A DNA stretch of 64,000 nucleotides from NCBI GenBank assembly GCA_024232355.1, contig JAAEPW010000350.1, positions 1 through 64,000 of the forward strand. Direction: 5' to 3'. This document shows positions 47,001-54,300 of the stretch, one piece after another. Position 1 is the first letter of the stretch. The number at the start of each line of letters is the position of its first letter. Under the pieces are notes generated by a model. It saw only the letters and a list, made by a program, of their open reading frames with translations, ran no database searches and was not told the origin of the DNA. This DNA comes from Chloroflexota bacterium. Lineage in GTDB: Bacteria; Chloroflexota; Anaerolineae; B4-G1. The position numbers and the translations under genes are program-made.

Positions 47001-47206
47001 TGGGCCATAAAGTGCAGAGGGGTAGAGGTGTGGCGTGTTGGGAAGGCGTAGGTGCTGCGGTCCTCAAACTCGCCCGTCTCTGACCATTCCAGACGGATCA
47101 GGCGCGACGTCAACACCGTGAACCGGACATTTCCGCCTGTCACCACGGTGTCCGGATTCGCGACGGGGTTGCCTCGAAAATAAATTCGCTCGAAAAGAGC
47201 CGTCAT
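44030..47206 (-). CDS. Glycoside hydrolase family 31 (alpha-glucosidase/alpha-xylosidase type)
   Basis: 1058 residues, probably cytoplasmic (no signal peptide). An N-terminal beta-domain (~1-190) is followed by the GH31 barrel: FVLGAWWSRYWAYS, VLVVDMDWH, the nucleophile Asp in DFWWMDWQQGE, acid/base Asp in GFSGDTYIGWP, and WWSHDIGGHMGG. A long C-terminal beta-rich region (~650-1058), with DUF5110-like sequence and an extra beta-sandwich, exceeds the usual family length. Substrate unknown. AAGGAGG and a strong promoter lie upstream. Confidence 0.92.
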   Translation of the reverse strand: MTALFERIYFRGNPVANPDTVVTGGNVRFTVLTSRLIRLEWSETGEFEDRSTYAFPTRHTSTPLHFMAQVDEGTLTIDTGILTLCYEQGSGEFTARNLFIAFDLNGERQTWSPGTPNPSNLRGTRRTLDECHGDAALDEGILSRAGWVLFDDSANVVFDDGWVAPRPDHSVQDWYFFGYGHDYMTALTDYVRFGGAVPLIPRFVLGAWWSRYWAYSDQELKDLVHGFREHDLPLDVLVVDMDWHTPDSWTGYTWNRELFPDPPAFLRWVHEQGLRVTLNLHPAEGVQSFEEIYPHFAEAMGVNPDSGETVPFRIADKKFVEHYFKLLHHPMEDDGVDFWWMDWQQGESSEVKGLDPLTWINHIHFHDSVRRDRRPMLYSRWGGLGNHRYHIGFSGDTYIGWPALQFQPYFTATASNVAYGWWSHDIGGHMGGATEPELFARWVQYGALSPCLRLHATKDSRIERRPWKYPPEVYQAAKDAFYWRYQLVSYVYTMARVASDTGISLCRPMYYEHPEHAAAYAARYQYFFGDQMIAAPIVHPANADTGMASTDIWVPEGTWIDYATKETVTGPCWVRLVGDLNRVPMLMKAGAILPLSPLSASGTADAIPRDSLTLAVFPGADGAFRLYEDDGVTEAYKNGQCEWTEIEMRMENADTWVVHIAPVEGRCNALPGQRQYEIRLEGSRQPEQVTVDGADTTGWTYDPETLTTIIPVPMRDKQQPVTVTAIAVGGISALGESRNRQTILADVQRLLGDRCPPDVGDIDAVLCLDADSPGRADAVARLGGPFAHAIEFTTPEESAQQLGRVIVGAPVGADASYNIDATFTLFRGGRSERHTVQIKDTTESHILDVPFAFDGQVRTAQWESEVKITWRGETLTYIHQSQHLFPTIYAWHTIVYDQEKQPIALEQVMDKAGNVHSELNWQACIQTSDGLRNVNQQHAVLFFREHRQALQACEPLAAYVTTTIVSPDEREVVVQFRTVGTTTFYLNGQQVDDMPAEKEPEGLSPFFHGLRKTAVMHLHAGENTLVVDAKSAPGETYWFFGGALVTPDGDLMTDLVFE

Positions 47207-47245
47207 ACTTGGGACCCTCCTTGGAGATTGAATACTACTCGTCTG

Positions 47246-47273
47246 ATTATACTCTGCTCGCGCTATAGGTCAA
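47246..47273 (-). promoter_or_regulatory. Promoter of the GH31 gene
   Basis: On the minus strand TTGACC (47273-47268), 16 bases, TATAAT (47251-47246), 40 bases before the start codon. It is divergent to the promoter at 47293. Confidence 0.8.
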
Positions 47274-47292
47274 ACGGTCCCAGCACATCACC

Positions 47293-47320
47293 TTGCATCT
47301 CTGAAAAAGCAAGGTATAAT
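47293..47320 (+). promoter_or_regulatory. Promoter of the lipoprotein hydrolase gene, apparently leaderless
   Basis: TTGCAT (47293-47298), 16 bases, TATAAT (47315-47320). The start ATG at 47330 is only 9 bases past the -10 box, so the transcript would start at or next to the start codon. No ribosome binding site is present. Confidence 0.65.
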
Positions 47321-47329
47321 CGCGGCGCG

Positions 47330-49009
47330 ATGCGCAAATTCACTCAAACCTCCATTCTGCTGATCCTGCTTTTTCTATCCGCCTGCCAATCTCCCTCCAA
47401 CTGGCTATTCGAACGCACCGGAGAACAAGACCTGCCGGGTCAGGTGCGGGGGATAGGGCAACTGGCGACCAACGTCATCCATCCCCAGCCGCGCACGGCC
47501 TCCGATGCACCAGTAGCTCACGCTGGCGTCAGCCCCTTTGGCATCAACGTCTTTTTGGAGCAAGAGGCCGAACCGTGGAAGCGCGAAAAAGCGTTAGAGA
47601 TGATGGCCGATGCCGGGTTCCACTGGATCCGCCAGGAATTTCCCTGGGAGGATATCGAGATCCACGGCAAGGCCGACTTTGAGGATCGTCGGCACGAACC
47701 CTATCGCTCGGCATGGAAAAAGTATGACCACATCGTCGATACAGCCACAGCGTATGGGCTGCAAGTCGTGCCCCGCCTGAGCAACCCGCCTGCCTGGACT
47801 CGCGCGATGACCAACACCATCGGCACCTACGCCCCCCCTGACGACGTGGCCGACTGGGGCGATTACGTCTACGCCGTCGTCTCGCGCTACCGGGGGCGGG
47901 TGCGTTATTACCAACTGTGGAACGAACCCAACATTTACCCCGAGTGGGGGGAGCAGCCAGTTGACCCCGTGGCCTATACCCAACTCTTGTGCGAAGGCTA
48001 CGATCGCGCCAAGGAGGCCGACCCCGACGTTGTCATCGTCAGCGGCGCGCTGGCGCCTACCGTCTCGTTCCATCCTGGGCCGGGACCGGCGCTGGGCGTG
48101 AGCGATTTTGTCTTTCTCCAGCGCATGTATGACGCGGGCGCCGCCGATTGTTTCGACGTTATGGCCGTCAACGATTACATGCTCTGGTCTGGCCCCACCG
48201 ACCACCGCATGCAGCCGCTCAACATAAACTTTTCCCGGCCCGTCTATATCCGCGACATTATGGTCGCCAACGGTGATGCAGCCAAGCCGGTCTGGATCAG
48301 CGAGATGAACTCGAACGCCGTGCCCATCAATCCAGACATAGAGATCGTAGACTGGGGCGCTTACGGCCAAGTGACGCCAGAGCGGCAAGCGCAGTACGCG
48401 GTGCGCGCCTACCAGCGCGTGATGGAAGAGTGGCCGTGGATGGGCGTGGTCAACTTTTGGTTTTTCAAGCGCGCCTCCGACGCCGAGCGTAACCAGGCCA
48501 TGTACTATTTCCGCATGGTCGAGCCGGATTTCACCCCCTTGCCGGTCTACGAGGCGATGCGCACGTACACAGCCAACCTCATCCCCACTCTCTATCCCGG
48601 CGCCCACCAGGAGGACCACTGGGCGTTATCGTACAAAGGTGATTGGAAAACGGTGCACGACGCATCAGCAACGCTGGGCGCCTACCAGCGGACGTCCACA
48701 CCGGGTGACACGTTGCAGTTCACGTTTGAAGGCGCTTCTCTGGAATTGATGCCCGGCACCGGTGCAGGTCAGGTCGAGGTCAGTGTAGACGGAGGCGCAC
48801 TACAGCGCGTTTCTCTCGATGGGCGACCGGTGCGGCTGGTACGAGGTTGGCGGCAAAAACAGCACCAGGTCACGCTGACCGTCGTCGCAGGAGAGGTTGG
48901 CATAGATTCCCTCACCATCCATCCTCCTAGACGACTCTCTTTCCCGCTCGCGCTGAGCATGATCGCACTGGGACTGATAGCCGTCTCATTCTTAATCCGC
49001 AGACGATGA
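47330..49009 (+). CDS. Lipoprotein glycoside hydrolase (clan GH-A, GH39-like)
   Basis: 559 residues from ATG 47330; earlier frame codons from 47228 lie within the promoter. Lipobox LLFLSAC places the lipid on Cys22, so the protein is exported and anchored. The barrel has acid/base Glu in YQLWNEPNIYPEW and nucleophile Glu in PVWISEMNSNA. A beta-sandwich (~460-530) and a C-terminal hydrophobic helix ending in RRR follow, giving a second anchor. It resembles the hydrolase at 40249 in catalytic motifs only. Its TGA overlaps the glycosyltransferase ATG. Confidence 0.82.
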   Translation: MRKFTQTSILLILLFLSACQSPSNWLFERTGEQDLPGQVRGIGQLATNVIHPQPRTASDAPVAHAGVSPFGINVFLEQEAEPWKREKALEMMADAGFHWIRQEFPWEDIEIHGKADFEDRRHEPYRSAWKKYDHIVDTATAYGLQVVPRLSNPPAWTRAMTNTIGTYAPPDDVADWGDYVYAVVSRYRGRVRYYQLWNEPNIYPEWGEQPVDPVAYTQLLCEGYDRAKEADPDVVIVSGALAPTVSFHPGPGPALGVSDFVFLQRMYDAGAADCFDVMAVNDYMLWSGPTDHRMQPLNINFSRPVYIRDIMVANGDAAKPVWISEMNSNAVPINPDIEIVDWGAYGQVTPERQAQYAVRAYQRVMEEWPWMGVVNFWFFKRASDAERNQAMYYFRMVEPDFTPLPVYEAMRTYTANLIPTLYPGAHQEDHWALSYKGDWKTVHDASATLGAYQRTSTPGDTLQFTFEGASLELMPGTGAGQVEVSVDGGALQRVSLDGRPVRLVRGWRQKQHQVTLTVVAGEVGIDSLTIHPPRRLSFPLALSMIALGLIAVSFLIRRR

Positions 49010-51102
49010 AAACACGCGCCTCACGCTTCACGCATTATGCCCCACGCCTTTTGCTTCTCACTATCCTGCTCCTGGCCGCGTTCTTGCGTTTTTACCGCCT
49101 CGACGCCCAATCCTTTTGGAACGACGAGGGCAACTCGGCCCGCATCGCCGAGCGGACCCCTGACCTGATTCTGGAGGGAGCCGCGGGCGATATTCATCCC
49201 CCCGGCTACTATTTGTTGCTCCACTATTGGCGGGCACTGTTCGGCCAGAGCGAGTTTGCACTGCGTGCCCTTTCTGCCGTGGCGGGATTAGTGCTTGTCG
49301 TCTTTACTTATCTGTTAGGCCGCCGGCTTTTTGGCGAGACGGTTGGCTTGACGGCGGCCTTTCTGGGAGCGTTATCTCCTTTTGCCATCTACTATGCACA
49401 GGAAACGCGGATGTACGCACTTTTGGGGGCGATATCGGCTGCGTCCACATTTTTGTTTCTTCGTTTCCTTTTTGATGTGGAGGAGCCGCCCGGCGCTGAA
49501 CCCTTCGACAAGCTCAGGACATCGCCGCCGGGCTCAAAGCGGAACCCTGCTCCACAGGCTCTGTACAGCCTCCGAAGGAGGGGGCGGATGTTGCATCCAA
49601 AGCTTTTAGCCGGGTGGTTCAGCACCCGGCGGGACTTTCTCGCTTACATCCTAACCAGCGGCGCTGGTCTCTACGTCCAATACGCCTTTCCTTTTGTTCT
49701 GCTCGTCCACAACGTTGTCTTTAGCCTGTGGTGGTTGGCCACAGCCCGCCGGTCAACGAACAGATGGCGCTGGCTCGCACGCTGGGCCGTAGCCCAAATC
49801 GCCATCGTCGTGCTCTACTTGCCATGGCTGCCCACTGCGATCAAGAGCGTCACCGGCTGGTCATCTGCGGGATGGGCGTATGATCTGGGACCAGCGCTCT
49901 TGAACGTGCTGCGCGTGCTCAGCGTCGGCATCACGCTGCCGGTCGAGGATGCCACGCTGGCGCTCGTCGGCGCGGGGGCGCTGGTGTTGGTTGGGCTGGT
50001 GACGATGCTTTTTCCACGAACGGATCGCACTGGTCGGTGGCACGTCGCCAGCATGGCCATTTACCTGCTGCTCCCCATCACCTTGATCTTTGGCTTTGAT
50101 CTCTACAAATCCACCTGGCTCAAATTTCTGATCGTCGTTCTTCCGCCATTTCACCTGTTAATCGCGCTCGGCATCAAAAACCTGACTCAACTCGTAACCC
50201 GAAATTTGCAACTTGCAATTCGTCTCTTGCTTTTTGTCTCTTGTGTCTTGCTTGTTATTCCCTCCTTGCGCAATCTCTATTTCAATCCCGCTTACGCCCG
50301 CGACGATTATCGCCAGATCGCCGCCGACGTCGCATCCTTGGTTCACTCTGGGGATGCGCCGCGTCGCACTGACGCGGCGCATCGAAACGATGCGATCATC
50401 CTCAACGCGCCCAACCAGTGGGAGGTCTTTACTTACTATTACCCCGATCAGGACGTTTACCCGGCCCCTTATCGCCCCAGGCCGGGCAAAGCGGCCGAGT
50501 TCCTCTCTCCCCTCATCGAACGGTACCGGCGGCTGTTCATGCTCTACTGGGGTGACGCCGAATCTGATCCCCAGCGGCTCATCGAGACCCAGTTGGCCGA
50601 TTGGGCTTACAAGGCCAATGATCACTGGTATGGTCCGGTGCGCCTGGCAACTTATGGTGTGGGAGCATTGCCCGAGGAGCCGTCCGTCGCGCTGGACGCC
50701 CGCTTTGGGGAGGCCATTCGCTTGAACGGCCACGCGCTTGCGGGCGAACGCTTTGCCCCGGGCGACATTCTGCCCGTGACGCTGTTTTGGGAAGCCCAGA
50801 CCCCCATCACCGAACGGTACAAGGTCACTGTCCAGTTACTCGACGGTGCGGGCCAACTCGTGGCCCAGCACGACGCCGAGCCAGGCGACGGCATCAAGCC
50901 GACCACCGTTTGGGAACCGGGCCAAGGGCTGATTGACCGCTACGGCATTTCTCTCCCCCCAGACCTGCCACCAGGCCGCTACCCCCTTATCATTGGTCTC
51001 TACCACGTTGTTACCGGCGAGCGCTTGGCCGTCACCCTTGACGGCGAACCTATCGGCGATCATCTTGTTCTGTTTGACGTTGACATTATCCCCTCACAAT
51101 AG
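49006..51102 (+). CDS. Membrane glycosyltransferase, PMT/ArnT-like, with inserted palindromes
   Basis: 698 residues. N-terminal GT-C features: RFYRLDAQSFWNDEG with the acidic catalytic site, and AAGDIHPPGYYLLLHYW, followed by about ten membrane spans and a C-terminal soluble beta-domain (~560-698). Such enzymes use polyprenyl-linked sugars at the outer membrane face. Two in-frame insertions, at residues ~160-208 and ~449-460, are coded by clusters of palindromes and are not typical of the family. It overlaps the preceding hydrolase and probably works with it. Confidence 0.82.
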   Translation: MKTRASRFTHYAPRLLLLTILLLAAFLRFYRLDAQSFWNDEGNSARIAERTPDLILEGAAGDIHPPGYYLLLHYWRALFGQSEFALRALSAVAGLVLVVFTYLLGRRLFGETVGLTAAFLGALSPFAIYYAQETRMYALLGAISAASTFLFLRFLFDVEEPPGAEPFDKLRTSPPGSKRNPAPQALYSLRRRGRMLHPKLLAGWFSTRRDFLAYILTSGAGLYVQYAFPFVLLVHNVVFSLWWLATARRSTNRWRWLARWAVAQIAIVVLYLPWLPTAIKSVTGWSSAGWAYDLGPALLNVLRVLSVGITLPVEDATLALVGAGALVLVGLVTMLFPRTDRTGRWHVASMAIYLLLPITLIFGFDLYKSTWLKFLIVVLPPFHLLIALGIKNLTQLVTRNLQLAIRLLLFVSCVLLVIPSLRNLYFNPAYARDDYRQIAADVASLVHSGDAPRRTDAAHRNDAIILNAPNQWEVFTYYYPDQDVYPAPYRPRPGKAAEFLSPLIERYRRLFMLYWGDAESDPQRLIETQLADWAYKANDHWYGPVRLATYGVGALPEEPSVALDARFGEAIRLNGHALAGERFAPGDILPVTLFWEAQTPITERYKVTVQLLDGAGQLVAQHDAEPGDGIKPTTVWEPGQGLIDRYGISLPPDLPPGRYPLIIGLYHVVTGERLAVTLDGEPIGDHLVLFDVDIIPSQ
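49488..49629. repeat. Cluster of four palindromes inserted in a coding region
   Basis: In order: GCCCGGCG...CGCCGGGC (49488-49533) enclosing CTTCGACAAGCTCAGGAC, CCTCCGAAGGAGG (49569-49581), GGATGTTGCATCC (49586-49598) and CCGGGTGGTTCAGCACCCGG (49610-49629). They code a loop of about 47 residues inside the glycosyltransferase without breaking frame, as expected for REP-like elements. Confidence 0.75.
50353..50394. repeat. Small palindromic insertion with GATGCG direct repeats
   Basis: GATGCGCCGCGTC pairs with GACGCGGCGCATC around GCACT, and a second GATGCG follows at 50389. The codons are APRRTDAAHRND within the context HSGD-[insert]-AIILN, which is otherwise continuous. Confidence 0.65.
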
Positions 51103-51122
51103 CACCGTTTTGGCAAATCCCC

Positions 51123-51195
51123 AAAAGTCACGTACTTTCACCACAAAAAGTCACGTACTTTCACCACAAAAAGTCACGTACTTTCACTACAGACA
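51123..51195. repeat. 23-bp tandem repeat, three units
   Basis: Units of AAAGTCACGTACTTTCACCA plus CAA, starting at about 51124, 51147 and 51170. AAAGT/ACTTT give each a short inverted repeat. CACGTACTTT also occurs in the hairpin at 58733. It lies in the leader of the giant surface protein gene; no spacers, so not CRISPR. Confidence 0.85.
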
Positions 51196-51310
51196 GGCGT
51201 TCGGTTTTGTGGTACACTGGAAAAGGTTTCCTTGTTCTGCCGATTCATACGCCTCGTCAACACGGGGGTATGTCTCGGACCAATCCATTCATTCCCAAAG
51301 GAGGGAAAAA

Positions 51311-54300
51311 ATGAAACGCAACACTGTATCGAAAATGTTCCCATGGTTGGCTGGCCTGCTGCTGGTTACAGCGGCCTGGCTGCTGATCCCGGCGCAAATC
51401 GCGCGCGCCGACGGCCCCGTCGTCACTACCACTGCCGACGACGAGGATGATGGCTGCAGCACGAACCAATGCACTCTGCGGGAGGCGCTCAGAGAGTCCA
51501 CCGCCAACGAAGGCATCACCTTTTTCCCCGGCGCCGTCGGCACCATCAGCCTAAACCCGTCCTGGGGACAACTCGAAATCACTCAAACGGTCATCATCAC
51601 TGGCCCCGGAGCGGATGTCCTGGCTATCAGTGCGAACGATCAGAGTCGTGTTTTTTCCATTACCGTTGGCTCCTCCAGCGCTGTCACCATCTCCGGTGTG
51701 ACTATCCAAAATGGCCGTGTCATATCCGATGGCCATTCCGGCGGGGGCGTCTATCTCCATAACGACAGCACTTTGATCCTCTCCAACTGTACGATCACAA
51801 ATAACGAGACCACCGGCAATTTGAGCTATGGCGGCGGCTTTTTCGCCAATCAGGATAGCACAGTGACACTCGACAACTGTACAGTCAGTAGCAATACATC
51901 AAGTGGGGATGGGGGCGCTGTAGCATGCGAGGGTTGTAATCTGACAATCGACAACAGCACCATCAGCACAAATACAGCCACAAACGGTGGCGGCATCTAT
52001 CAAAGTATTGGGTCATCAAACAGCAATCTCACCAACGTTACCGTCCACGACAACACAGCCACCAATAACGGCGGCGGCGTCAGGCAGGCCTCCGGCTCGA
52101 TAAACGTCGAAAACACCATCGTCGCTGGCAACACGGCGGGCGGCAGCGGCCCCAACTGCAACGGCACGATCACCTCCCTGGGCTACAACCTGGAGAGCGG
52201 CACGGACTGTAGCTTTACGCAGACCGGCGACCAACAATCCGCCGATCCCCTGCTCGGGCCGTTGCAGGACAACGGCGGCCCCACCTGGACCCACGCCCCC
52301 CAAGTCCATAGCCGGGCGATTGACGCTGGCAGTTGCAGCGGCGCTACGACCGACCAGCGCGGCAAACCCCGTCCGCTGGACATCCCCGAGTATACCATCG
52401 ATCCAGACGATAGTTGCGACATCGGGGCGTACGAAGTCCAACTTGGCGGAATCGCGGCCCCCCCACCCAACGGCCACACCTCCCCACCGACCGGCACTGT
52501 CTCCATCACCTACGACCAACCCATAGATGCATTCACCGTGACCAGCCACACCTTTGCCGTCCACGCTATGCAGACCGGATTGGTGACGGCGTGGCCGTGG
52601 CTCGCCGATCTCGGTCGGACTATCATCGTCACCCCCACTCGCGCCTTCCACGCTGGTGAGTTGGTGCAGGCCACCGCCACCACCGCCACGCTCAACATCA
52701 GCGGCACAAATCCGCTCTTTCCCACCGTGTGGCAGTTCCGCGCCGCCACACAGCGCGGCAGCGGCAACCTGAGCGCACACCCCACCCGCCCCACCTTTGG
52801 CAGCAGCAACAGCCAAGATATAGCCCTGGGCGATCTGGACGGAGATGGTGACCTCGACGTCGTCATCGCCAACTATGGCACAGCACAGGAAGTGTGGCTG
52901 AATGACAGCGGCGACTTTGGCGCGGCGGCCTTTGCCACCGTCGGCAACTCCGTCAACAGCACCGACGTGGCCCTGGGTGATCTGGATGGAGACGGCGACC
53001 TCGATGCCGTCGTCGCCAACTATGGCGCAGCGCAAGAAGTGTACGAAAATGACGGCAGCGGCAATCTTTCCCTGGACCCCGACGGCGCTACCTTTGGCAG
53101 CGGCAACAGCCGCGACATAGCCCTGGGAGACGTGGACGGGGACGGCGACCTCGACGCCGTCATCGCCAACGACAGTACAGTGGAGGGAGTGTGGTTGAAC
53201 AGTGGCAACGGCAACTTTGGCGGGCTGGTTCACGACATCTTTGGTACCGGTGCCAGTCGAGGCATAGCTCTCGGAGATGTGGACGGAGACGGCGATCTCG
53301 ACGCCGTCATTGCCAAGTATGGTGCAGCGCAAGAAGTATGGCTAAACGACGGCCTCGGCGACTTTGACGCAACCGTCTTTGACACCTTTGGCGGTGGCAA
53401 CAGTCAAGATATAGCTCTGGGAGATGTGGACGGAGACGGCGATCTCGACGCCGTCGTCGCCAACAATGGTGCAGCGCAGGAAGTATACCTGAACAATGGT
53501 TTCGGCGACTTTGACGCGACTGCCCACGATACATTTGGCGGTTCCTTCAACACCCAATCTATCGTCCTGGGGGACGTGGATGGAGATGGCGATCTCGACG
53601 CTATCTCTGCCAACGATGGTGCGGCACAGTACGTGCGCCTGAACGACGGCAGCGGCGACTTTGGCACGACGGCTTTCGACACCTTTGGCCTCACCAACAA
53701 CAGCTACGCCGTGGCCCTGGGAGACGTGGATGGGGACGGCGACCTCGACGCCATCATCGCCAACAGTGGTCAGGCACAAGAAGTATGGCCAAATCACAAC
53801 GAAATAGACCTGTCCATCGCCAAATCGGTCGATCCGCCCATCACCGCGCCCGGCGGGACCATCACCTACACCATCACCTTTACCAACAACAGCTCGTGGG
53901 CAGCCACCGCCATCACCATCGACGACAACGTCCCGCCCAGCGTCACCGTGTCCAGCCGCAGCGTCATTAGCAGTGGAGCCGTCATCAGCCAGACCTCCTC
54001 CGGCTATAGCTGGTACGTACCCAGCCTGGCTCCTGGTCAAGTTGGCATCATCACCGTCACCGGCGTACTCAGCGGCCTTTTGCCCCACGATCACGTCTTT
54101 ACCAACACCGTCGAAATCGACGGCATCTTGATAGACACCAACCCCGGTGACAACAGCGCCGACGCGCCCATTACCGTCGATGCCGATCCACCCCCTACTC
54201 CTGTGCTGATCAGTCCGTCCCATGGATCGACCATCAGCGACACCACCCCCACCCTCACCTGGAATCCCAGTTCCGGCGCGGCAGGCTACATACTCAGATT

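Noticed and set aside
51123..51195. CRISPR-like repeat before the giant gene
   Set aside because: Only three abutting 23-bp units and no spacers.
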